64,000 bases of DNA, taken from positions 186,001 to 250,000 of the forward strand of contig OZ241334.1 of the NCBI GenBank assembly GCA_965200035.1, given 5' to 3'. Positions 54,315 to 62,206 of the stretch are shown piece after piece. The translations under genes and the position numbers were made by a program. Numbering within the stretch: position 1 is the stretch's first letter; each line of letters starts with the position of its first letter. The DNA comes from UBA1952 sp965200035 (GTDB taxonomy: Bacteria > Bacteroidota > Bacteroidia > Chitinophagales > Chitinophagaceae). The notes beneath the pieces are model-generated. The model saw only the letters and a program-made list of their open reading frames with translations. It was not told the origin of the DNA and did no database searches.

Positions 54315-55091
54315 CTAATGTTGGGCGGCGCTACGCGCCGCTCTCTTCTGATTGTAACGGCCTCTATAGATATAAAGTAAAAGATCAAGCTGCTCAGGCT
54401 TAATATCCAGCACAGTCAATGGGTAGGCTATGTATTCATCTGTTACATAAAAAGTAAGGTAAGCTACTTTTCCTCCTGAAGTTCCTGAATGTCGGTGTCC
54501 ATAGCAATCGCTGCTGAATGATTTAAAAACGACCTGCTCATTACAGACAGCGCTCCATTCGAAAAAGCCGTAATCCGCTGTTGTGATGCCTTCTTTATCA
54601 ATAATTATGATGGCTGTTTTATCGCGGCCTACGTTAAATAAATGGTCTTCATAAATTTCAGTGACCGGCGGCACACTGGCATCATCCTGAAACAGATCAT
54701 TTTCTTCCGTAAAGCGCTGCTGCAGTATTCTGAGCTGTACTAATTGCTCATAATCCATGATTCCATACTCATCCATATAAGACTGCTTCGGCAGGATGGC
54801 GGCAAGCTCAGCACTGCGCTGTAGCTGATGAATGTCGCGCACGCCAGAATAAGCCCAAATGCGCCAGCGGGGCGTAATCCATCTTGAATAGGTAATGGAT
54901 ATCGTTACTCCGGCAACCAAGGATGAAGGAACAAACAGCCAATGAGCCCCAAGAAATGGCGCAATAAACCCAACAACTGTTGAGGCAATCATGATTCCAT
55001 AACACGGTCTCGTGATTTGCCTTTCAGCCGCTTCCAGCGCCTGTTCTACAGAAAAAGTCCCACATTCCGGAAGTATGGAAAAATCAGGCAT
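54315..55091 (-). CDS. Membrane protein of unknown function
   Basis: 258 residues. Two adjacent hydrophobic helices (about 32-68, GIMIASTVVGFIAPFLG and WLFVPSSLVAGVTISI) follow a short charged N-terminus; the C-terminal about 120 residues form a soluble domain with strand-rich segments (TAIIIIDKEGITTADYGFF, VAYLTFYVTDEYIAYPLTVLD), somewhat like YcxB-type or PH-like domains. No family recognised. It starts 15 bp after the ABC-2 permease stop on the same strand and is probably co-transcribed. Confidence 0.75.
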   Translation of the reverse strand: MPDFSILPECGTFSVEQALEAAERQITRPCYGIMIASTVVGFIAPFLGAHWLFVPSSLVAGVTISITYSRWITPRWRIWAYSGVRDIHQLQRSAELAAILPKQSYMDEYGIMDYEQLVQLRILQQRFTEENDLFQDDASVPPVTEIYEDHLFNVGRDKTAIIIIDKEGITTADYGFFEWSAVCNEQVVFKSFSSDCYGHRHSGTSGGKVAYLTFYVTDEYIAYPLTVLDIKPEQLDLLLYIYRGRYNQKRAARSAAQH

Positions 55092-55106
55092 TACGCTTAC
55101 AGACGC

Positions 55107-56207
55107 TTATTCCCATTTAAATAATCTGCCTGCAGCTACATATACAATAACGCCCCAGATCAGCAACGCAAGCATATCCCAGCGCAGCTCCCAGAAGCCT
55201 GCACCTTCAAAGGAAACCTTGCGCATCGCGTCATTCAGGTAAGTAAGCGGCATCGCCCGTGTGATCGGCTGCAGCCATTTCGGGAATACATCAACCGAGA
55301 AAAAGGTACCCGCCAGCAAAAATTGCGGCAGCGTAATCAAATTGGAAAATGGCGGAATAGTGGACTCTGACTTAGCTACTCCGCTGATGATAAAGCCAAA
55401 GCCCATAAACACCATGGTAGCCAGCGCGCTGAGCCCCAGCAGCTCCATAAAAGTGGCAAAACCATGAATCAGGGTAAAGCCAAAGGCGAAATGCCCTACG
55501 CTGATTACAATGACAGAAGTCAGTAGCTGGAACAGCAACCGGGCAATGCCTTCGCTGAGCACAATAATTTCGCGGCGCACCGGAGTGGCAAAGAAGCGCT
55601 TTAACACGAGCGTCTGCCGAAGGTTGAAGAATACGAATGCAGTGCCAAAAACACTTCCCGCAAGCAATGAAAAGCCCAGTTGTCCGGGCAATATAAAATC
55701 AATGGTCTTGTATTCCCGGATCGATTGCTGCACCACATCAATAGTAGCCAGTTGCGCTGTGCGGATATTGATCTCAGGGTCCTGGCGCTGTATCGCTTGT
55801 TGCAACATCGCCTCCAACTGTGGCACTTTGTCCATCCGTGAAGAAGCCGCGCGCACCAATATCTTATACCTCGGCGTAGTACCGGTTGGCTGCTGCCGGA
55901 TGAGGAGCGTGGCCGTGATGTCGCCCTCATTCAATGCCTTGTTGAGCGATGCGGTATCCGGGTAGCTGGCCCATTTGATGACCGGCACATATTTCAGTGA
56001 CTGAAAAAGCTGGTTGGTGGTATCTGATCCCGGCTCGCTGGTAACGCGCACACTGTAGCCGCCGCTGCCGCCGATAAAGCCGAATACCAGTATAAATACA
56101 AGGGGAAAAGCAATACCGAACACAATGGCTGACGGAGAGCGCAGAATGGATTGAAGACTGGCGGTGACAAGCGCACGCAGCGCACGCGCATTACTGTAGC
56201 TGGACAT
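55107..56207 (-). CDS. ABC-2 type transporter permease
   Basis: 366 residues. A single N-terminal helix (about 22-45, SPSAIVFGIAFPLVFILVFGF), a large extracytoplasmic domain (about 50-165), then five C-terminal helices including GQLGFSLLAGSVFGTAFVFF and MVFMGFGFIISGVAKS, the ABC2_membrane_3 layout of NatB/YhaP or drug exporters. No ATPase gene adjoins it; one must be encoded elsewhere. It opens a two-gene unit with the unknown protein downstream. Confidence 0.88.
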   Translation of the reverse strand: MSSYSNARALRALVTASLQSILRSPSAIVFGIAFPLVFILVFGFIGGSGGYSVRVTSEPGSDTTNQLFQSLKYVPVIKWASYPDTASLNKALNEGDITATLLIRQQPTGTTPRYKILVRAASSRMDKVPQLEAMLQQAIQRQDPEINIRTAQLATIDVVQQSIREYKTIDFILPGQLGFSLLAGSVFGTAFVFFNLRQTLVLKRFFATPVRREIIVLSEGIARLLFQLLTSVIVISVGHFAFGFTLIHGFATFMELLGLSALATMVFMGFGFIISGVAKSESTIPPFSNLITLPQFLLAGTFFSVDVFPKWLQPITRAMPLTYLNDAMRKVSFEGAGFWELRWDMLALLIWGVIVYVAAGRLFKWE

Positions 56208-56329
56208 TATAACTGCAAAAATGACTATTAAATTTTATTCCCGCTCTTAAAAGAAAATGCCGCATTCAAAAGAATGGTAAATCCTGCACATTTCACCGTA
56301 TAACTCATCAACAAATCAACTAATCAACC

Positions 56330-56337
56330 TAATTTTA
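56330..56337 (+). promoter_or_regulatory. Putative -7 box for sucA
   Basis: TAATTTTA, one base from TAnnTTTG, ends 20 nt before the ATG at 56358. Confidence 0.4.
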
Positions 56338-56357
56338 CGCCTCTTACACAAATTACG

Positions 56358-59114
56358 ATGCAGGATTTCTCTTACGTGATGAGCTCACACCCCGCCGCTA
56401 TCGAATCTCTTTATGATGATTATACCAAAAATCCGGAAACAGTTGATCCGGAATGGGTCCGTTTTTTTGAAGGATTTGATTTTGCCTACAGCAAAACGAA
56501 TGGTAACGGTGCATCAGCAAAGAATGGCCAGAGCAATGGCACCGCAGCATTGCCTTCCAATATTGAAAAGGAATTCGGCATTTTCCGCCTGATCCGCTCT
56601 TACCGCAAGCGTGGCCACCTGATCGCAACCACCAATCCGATCCGCGCCCGTAAAGACCGTAAGCCCTATCTTGATCTGGCTGATTTCGGGCTTTCTGATG
56701 CGGATTTAAAAACAACGTTTGCTGCCGGGAAATTTGCCGGTATGGAAGGCGCCACCTTAGGTGATATTATTGCGCACCTGAAAAAAGTATATGCAGGTGA
56801 TGTAGGCATTGAATACACTTACATTACCGATAAGAAACGCTGTGGATGGATAGAGCGCGAGTTTGAGCAGATGCAGACCCTCCAGCTCAGCATTGATCAG
56901 AAAAAGCGCATCCTGATGAAGCTGAATGAAGGCGTAATTTTTGAAAAATTCCTGCATACAAAATACATCGGCCAAAAGCGCTTTTCGCTGGAAGGCGGTG
57001 AGAGCACGATTCCTGCGCTTGATACAATTATCAACGAATCTGCCGCAGTTGGCGTTCAGGAAGTGGTGATTGGTATGGCGCACCGGGGCAGACTCAATGT
57101 GCTGGCCAATACACTGGGCAAGACTTATGAGCAGATATTTTCAGAGTTCGAAGGGAATATGCCTACCGATACAACGATGGGCAGCGGTGATGTAAAATAT
57201 CACCTGGGCTTCCGTTCCAACATTAAGACACCTTCCGGCACTGATATAAACGTACAGCTTGCGCCCAATCCATCTCATCTGGAAGTGGTTGATCCGGTTG
57301 TAGCCGGCTTTGCCCGCGCTAAAGCGGATGTGCTGTATGCCAATGAGTACGATAAAGTATTACCTATTCTGATTCATGGCGATGCTGCTATTGCAGGTCA
57401 GGGGGTAGTTTATGAGCTGTTGCAGATGAGCATGCTGGAAGGCTACAGCACGGGCGGCACTATTCATTTTGTCATCAATAATCAGATCGGCTTTACCACT
57501 GATTTTGAAGATGCGCGCTCTGCAGATTATTGCACGAGCATTGCGGCAATGGTACAGGCGCCGGTATTGCATGTGAATGGCGATGATCCGGAAGCGGTAG
57601 TAAAAGCAGCTATTCTTGCAGTAAAATACCGTCAGGAATACAACCAGGATATCTTCATTGATATGGTGTGCTACCGGCGTCATGGCCACAACGAAGGCGA
57701 TGATCCGAGCTTCACGCAGCCTAAGATGTATGAGGTGATTAAGACCCACCCCAACCCACGTGAAGTTTATAACAAGCAGTTAATCGAGCGTGGAGATGTG
57801 GATGCAGCATTGGCCAAAGAGATGGAAGATTCTTTCTGGAAAGCCCTGCAGGAGCGCCTCGACGAGATCAAGCAGAAACCGATTCCATATCAGTTACAGG
57901 GGCCTGAGCAGGCATGGCAGAAGCTGAGTCGCGCTACGCCCGCAGATCTTGAAAAGAGCCCTGAAACCGGTATTGCAAAAGAGGTAGTAGAAAAGCTGTT
58001 CAATGGTCTGATGAAGATCAAGGAGGGCTATACCCCACTGCGCAAAATCCAGAAATTGCTGGATGAAAAAATAAAGCTTTATAATGAGCAGGGCACCCTT
58101 GACTGGGCTACCGGTGAACTGCTGGCCTATGCATCTATCCTGACTGACGGACGGGAAGTGCGCTTCAGCGGTCAGGATGTACAACGCGGCACATTCAGCC
58201 ACCGCCACGCCATTCTGCACGATGAAAATACCAATGAAGAATACAATCGTGTAAATGGCGCAGTACCAGATACAGACAAGAAATTCCATATCTACAATTC
58301 ACTGCTCAGCGAATTTGCAGTATTGGGCTTTGAATATGGTTATTCCATTGCAAACCCAGACACGCTGACGATCTGGGAAGCGCAGTTCGGTGATTTTGCC
58401 AATGGCTGCCAGACAGTCATTGACCAATACATTGCCTCTGCCGAAACCAAATGGCAAAAAATGAGCGGCCTGGTGATGTTACTGCCACACGGCTATGAAG
58501 GCCAGGGGCCAGAGCATTCCAGCGCGCGCATTGAACGCTTCTTACAGCTTTGCGCTGAATTGAATATTGTAATCACCAATGTTACTACTTCGGCCAATTT
58601 GTTCCACGCCATGCGTCGCCAGCTTGCCTGGAATTTCCGTAAGCCGCTGATCAATTTTTCGCCGAAAGCCAATCTGCGTCAGGCACGGGCGGCTTCGCCA
58701 ATCGCAGAATTTACCCAAGGCGGTTTTAAAGAAGTGATCGATGATCCGGCGGTACAGGATGCGAAAAAGGTAAAGCGTGTACTGCTGTGCAGCGGCAAGA
58801 TTTATTTTGATCTTACGGAAAAGCTGATGGCTGATAACCGTACCGATATTGCCGTCGTTCGCTTGGAGCAGATCTATCCGACTCCGGTTGCACAACTTGC
58901 CGCCTTGCGCGAGCGCTATAAAAAAGCAGACTGGATGTGGGTACAGGAAGAGCCACGCAATATGGGCGCATTGTCTTTCCTCAAGCTCAATCTGCCGGAC
59001 GAGCTTCCGATCAGCAAATTCATTTCCCGCCCGGCTATGGCAGCTTCTGCAACCGGCTTCAGCAAGATGCACGCCAAAGAGCAGGCAGCGATCATTGATG
59101 CTGCGCTTACATAA
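56358..59114 (+). CDS. sucA: 2-oxoglutarate dehydrogenase E1 component
   Basis: 918 residues, the expected size. TCA-cycle enzyme decarboxylating 2-oxoglutarate with thiamine diphosphate and passing succinyl to E2. The N-terminal 2-oxogl_dehyd_N segment (SSHPAAIESLYDDYTKNPETVDPEWVRFFEGF) is present, then the ThDP part with HRGRLNVLANTLGK, GDAAIAGQGVVYE and NNQIGFTT, and the transketolase part with HGYEGQGPEHSSARIERFL. E2 (sucB) is not adjacent. Followed by a strong terminator. Confidence 0.97.
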   Translation: MQDFSYVMSSHPAAIESLYDDYTKNPETVDPEWVRFFEGFDFAYSKTNGNGASAKNGQSNGTAALPSNIEKEFGIFRLIRSYRKRGHLIATTNPIRARKDRKPYLDLADFGLSDADLKTTFAAGKFAGMEGATLGDIIAHLKKVYAGDVGIEYTYITDKKRCGWIEREFEQMQTLQLSIDQKKRILMKLNEGVIFEKFLHTKYIGQKRFSLEGGESTIPALDTIINESAAVGVQEVVIGMAHRGRLNVLANTLGKTYEQIFSEFEGNMPTDTTMGSGDVKYHLGFRSNIKTPSGTDINVQLAPNPSHLEVVDPVVAGFARAKADVLYANEYDKVLPILIHGDAAIAGQGVVYELLQMSMLEGYSTGGTIHFVINNQIGFTTDFEDARSADYCTSIAAMVQAPVLHVNGDDPEAVVKAAILAVKYRQEYNQDIFIDMVCYRRHGHNEGDDPSFTQPKMYEVIKTHPNPREVYNKQLIERGDVDAALAKEMEDSFWKALQERLDEIKQKPIPYQLQGPEQAWQKLSRATPADLEKSPETGIAKEVVEKLFNGLMKIKEGYTPLRKIQKLLDEKIKLYNEQGTLDWATGELLAYASILTDGREVRFSGQDVQRGTFSHRHAILHDENTNEEYNRVNGAVPDTDKKFHIYNSLLSEFAVLGFEYGYSIANPDTLTIWEAQFGDFANGCQTVIDQYIASAETKWQKMSGLVMLLPHGYEGQGPEHSSARIERFLQLCAELNIVITNVTTSANLFHAMRRQLAWNFRKPLINFSPKANLRQARAASPIAEFTQGGFKEVIDDPAVQDAKKVKRVLLCSGKIYFDLTEKLMADNRTDIAVVRLEQIYPTPVAQLAALRERYKKADWMWVQEEPRNMGALSFLKLNLPDELPISKFISRPAMAASATGFSKMHAKEQAAIIDAALT

Positions 59115-59140
59115 AATCGCTAATCAGTTTTTTTATAAAT

Positions 59141-59172
59141 AAAAGAGGCTTCCTGTACAGGAAGCCTCTTTT
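59141..59172. terminator. Bidirectional terminator between sucA and the T9SS protein
   Basis: A 15-bp perfect stem (59141-59155 with 59158-59172, core GAGGCTTCCTG/CAGGAAGCCTC) with an A-run on the left and a T-run on the right. It serves sucA (+) and the convergent gene at 59196 (-). Confidence 0.9.
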
Positions 59173-59195
59173 ATTTTGATTATTGAGCTTATTAA

Positions 59196-60272
59196 TTAGT
59201 GCGTCACAGTAAGCTTACTACCGATCACGCTACCTCTGCTGGTTTTCAGTACATAAATGTAATCTCCGGCAGGAAGTACAGCGGTGTTGATGGAAGCTAA
59301 ATGCTCACCGGCAAATTGCTTGGGCTGTTGAACAGTCTGTACCAAACGGCCTGTGATATCCATTACGCTAACTGTTACATCAGCATCTTTGTTCAGCACG
59401 TACTTGATGTTGGCTGTGTTCTGTGCAGGGTTCGGGTATGCGCCATAAAAAGACAGTTCATTTTTGCTAAGCATAGGAACGCTGGTGGGCGTGCGGCTTA
59501 CAACGATCGGGAACACAAACAGGTTGTGGGAAATGCCGCTATTTTCAAACAGATCATCATTCCATGAATTATCATCGAACATTACTGCATTCTGTACATT
59601 CAGAATTGTATCCTGTCCTTCAAACAGTAGTGGATCGCTTATGCGCTCACCATCATCGCTGCTGATAAGATTGATGGTATCGCCACCCAGTGCGCTGAAA
59701 TTATAATTGATATCATAGCCTGCAAAGAATGACTGAGAGATCAGTGGCGTTGGCGCAGTGAAAGAAAAGAACTTGATCGTATCACCTGTGCCGGCCGGAT
59801 TGATACCCAGATTTTTGATGGACACATTTCTCTGAGCAAGCACGGTATTCGGATAGCCGCTGCTATAAACGTGGCCTCCGAGCAGTGTGCGCGGGCCAAC
59901 AGACCATACTTTCAGATTGATTGTTTTGGTAGTGGCTGCATTGTAAGTTCCGGTAAAGAAAGCCCCCATACCAATTACCTGAACAGAGCTGTCATGGCTG
60001 GAGAAATCAAAGCGCTCTGCGAAGCCTTTATCGCCAAAGGCATTCGTGCCATACAGGAATCCGGAATCAGTAGTAGCAGTCACCGTGAAATTAACCGGTG
60101 AAGCTCCGTCTACATTAGACAATGTAGAAGTGTCGCCGATAGCGGAACCGCGCATAGCGATCATAGTTGCAGTATTGTGCGCATGAGCAGTGTGTGGCTT
60201 TGCAGCATGGTGTGCATAGGTGGTGGCGATTGCTGTGCCAGCCAACAGGGAGAGTAAAATGGCTTTTTTCAT
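59196..60272 (-). CDS. Exported protein with His-rich N-terminus and T9SS type A domain
   Basis: 358 residues. Signal peptide ends at TTYA; the predicted mature N-terminus HHAAKPHTAHAHN has five or six His in 13 residues. The middle (about 40-260) is beta-rich and unrecognised (DSGFLYGTNAFGDKGFAERF, VWSVGPRTLLGGHVYSSG). The last about 85 residues are a T9SS type A domain (YGAYPNPAQNTANIKYVL, MDITGRLVQTVQ, GDYIYVLKTSRG). Surface or secreted. Single gene. Confidence 0.85.
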   Translation of the reverse strand: MKKAILLSLLAGTAIATTYAHHAAKPHTAHAHNTATMIAMRGSAIGDTSTLSNVDGASPVNFTVTATTDSGFLYGTNAFGDKGFAERFDFSSHDSSVQVIGMGAFFTGTYNAATTKTINLKVWSVGPRTLLGGHVYSSGYPNTVLAQRNVSIKNLGINPAGTGDTIKFFSFTAPTPLISQSFFAGYDINYNFSALGGDTINLISSDDGERISDPLLFEGQDTILNVQNAVMFDDNSWNDDLFENSGISHNLFVFPIVVSRTPTSVPMLSKNELSFYGAYPNPAQNTANIKYVLNKDADVTVSVMDITGRLVQTVQQPKQFAGEHLASINTAVLPAGDYIYVLKTSRGSVIGSKLTVTH

Positions 60273-60377
60273 GTTTAAGATTTAGTCAGCGAATATACCT
60301 ACTAATGGTTCGTTATTGACGACTACAATTCGTTAAAAATTTGCTGCAAAATCATTACAATGAGAACTTTAACGTTT

Positions 60378-60989
60378 TTAAGAAGCCTCCCCATAATTGT
60401 TGCTATATTCAACACTCTGATACAGAAAACGGATCATTTCTTCAGGCGGGACAATCGTTGCTGTTCTCAAATGATTAATGGCGTGCTGCGGCATAAAAGC
60501 GGTGGCTGCAGAAGCCGGTTCCTGCACGCCGATAAGCGCTTTGCATTTTTCTGCGAACAATAGGCCTAAAGTGCCGTCTGTATTGGCGCCTGATAGAAGA
60601 AGACAGGTAAGGCGGTTGCCAAATGCAATAGCCCCCGTTTCAAAAGTAACGTCAATGCTTGGCCTGCTATAGTTGAGCTTTTCAGAATAATCCAGAGAAA
60701 ATGAACCGCTCTCTTCTACGAGCAAATGATAATCTGCCGGCGCGATATAGATATTCCCAGCAGCGATAACTTGCTTGTCCTGCGCCTCGCTGACAGGCCA
60801 TGTGCTTTTGGCATTCAGCAACTCGGTCAGTTGCGATTCTCCATCAGCTTTGCGGTGTAGCACTATCACCGCTGCCGCATATGCAGGCAGATCCCAATCG
60901 GGCAGGATTTGCAACAGCACATCAAGGCTACCGGCCGACCCGCCGATCACGATCAGTGAAGAGGCTGGATTTAAAAGGTTCTCCGCCAT
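60378..60989 (-). CDS. cheB: CheB-type methylesterase
   Basis: 203 residues, catalytic domain only, with no receiver. Triad residues Ser18 (IGGSAGS), His45 (VLHRKADG) and Asp138 (LSGANTDGT) are all present, as is NYSRPSIDVTFE. CheB removes methyl groups from chemoreceptor glutamates or amidates, but no receptor is encoded nearby. Its ATG overlaps the cheR stop by 19 bp, so it is the last gene of the kinase-receiver-CheR-CheB operon. Confidence 0.93.
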   Translation of the reverse strand: MAENLLNPASSLIVIGGSAGSLDVLLQILPDWDLPAYAAAVIVLHRKADGESQLTELLNAKSTWPVSEAQDKQVIAAGNIYIAPADYHLLVEESGSFSLDYSEKLNYSRPSIDVTFETGAIAFGNRLTCLLLSGANTDGTLGLLFAEKCKALIGVQEPASAATAFMPQHAINHLRTATIVPPEEMIRFLYQSVEYSNNYGEAS

Positions 60990-61780
60990 ATTTTCTCGCT
61001 TTCCAGCTGTACATATTTATGCGCCAGTTCTGAAAAGCGCATCGTTTCTTTATTGCCAAGCGCCAGATAGCCGAGGTGGTCGAGGCTGGCATCAAACAGC
61101 CGGATCACGCTGTTCTGCAGGTCTTTTTCAAAATAGATGAGCACATTGCGGCAGAGGATGAGCTGAAACTCGTTGAACGAGCTATCGGATACCAGATTGT
61201 GCGTTGAAAAGATCGTGCGCTTCATCAGGCTGTCATCCATGCGCACATGCTCGTAGTTGGCAATGTAGTAATCAGAAAGGCTGCGCCTGCCTCCCGACTG
61301 AATATAGTTTTCTGAATACTGCTTCATGCTGCTGAGCCGGTAAACCCCGTTCCTGGCCACTTCCAGCGCTTCCGGATTGATATCTGTTGCATAAAGCAAT
61401 GTCTTATGCAGCATATTTTCTTCCTGCAGCATCATAGCCATGGAATACACTTCTTCACCGCTCGCGCAACCGGCGTGCCATATACGAATGTGCGGATAGG
61501 TAGCCAGCACCGGCAATACTTTGGTACGAAGCATCCGGTAAAATTCCGGATCACGGAACATCTCGGTCACATTCACCGATACCTGCTCTACGAAGCGGGA
61601 CAGGTAAGCCGGATCATTGATCATCCTGAAACGGAATTCCGCAAAGCTGGGAAAGCGGTCAAGGGTCATCAACCGGGTAATCCGCCGGCGCAGAGAAGCC
61701 TTGGCATATGCGGTGAAGTCATAGCCATAAAGCTCCAGGATGTCTTGCAGTAATAGTGTTATCTCTTCGTCACGGATCAA
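60971..61780 (-). CDS. cheR: CheR-type methyltransferase
   Basis: 269 residues, normal CheR length. N-terminal helical domain (about 1-60, AKASLRRRITRLMTLDRFPS) and SAM-binding domain with IWHAGCASGEEVYSMAMML, the conserved ATDINPEALEVAR and LILCRNVLIYF. It methylates receptor-like proteins using SAM. Placed between a response regulator (12 bp upstream) and CheB (19-bp overlap) in a unit that lacks CheA and MCPs here. Confidence 0.95.
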   Translation of the reverse strand: MIRDEEITLLLQDILELYGYDFTAYAKASLRRRITRLMTLDRFPSFAEFRFRMINDPAYLSRFVEQVSVNVTEMFRDPEFYRMLRTKVLPVLATYPHIRIWHAGCASGEEVYSMAMMLQEENMLHKTLLYATDINPEALEVARNGVYRLSSMKQYSENYIQSGGRRSLSDYYIANYEHVRMDDSLMKRTIFSTHNLVSDSSFNEFQLILCRNVLIYFEKDLQNSVIRLFDASLDHLGYLALGNKETMRFSELAHKYVQLESEKIWRRTF

Positions 61781-61792
61781 AGCATGATATGT

Positions 61793-62161
61793 TTAGAGAT
61801 ACCTATCCAATAATCGCTCCAGTAAATCTACATCTATTGGTTTGGACAGATAATCATCAGCACCGGCTTCGAGGCACCGCTCACGATCGCCCACCATTGC
61901 CTGTGCTGTAACGGAAATTACCGGAATAGCAGTTTTGCTTTCCAGACTTTTAAGCATACCTATTGCTTCGTAGCCGTCCATGTCCGGCATCATCATATCC
62001 ATGAGTATAATGTCTATTGGCGCACCGTCTTTCACCATATTGATGCCGGTCATTGCATCCTGCGCAGATACTACCTGATACCCCTTGGCTTTCAGTACTG
62101 CGGAGAGCGCAAATACGTTCCGGCTGTCGTCGTCAATAATTAATATCGCACCTTTTTTCAT
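61793..62161 (-). CDS. Single-domain response regulator
   Basis: 122 residues, receiver only. Acidic pocket Asp10-Asp12 (IIDDDS), phosphoacceptor Asp55 (LMDMMMPDMDGYE), Thr85 and Lys107 (LSKPID) are all present. It is closely similar to the third receiver of the hybrid kinase just upstream (45 bp gap), suggesting duplication. It likely relays phosphate within the operon's CheR/CheB signalling system. Confidence 0.93.
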   Translation of the reverse strand: MKKGAILIIDDDSRNVFALSAVLKAKGYQVVSAQDAMTGINMVKDGAPIDIILMDMMMPDMDGYEAIGMLKSLESKTAIPVISVTAQAMVGDRERCLEAGADDYLSKPIDVDLLERLLDRYL

Positions 62162-62206
62162 AGCCCAGGCGGCAAAACAGTGATGTAGAATTGGTTAACT
62201 AATTTT

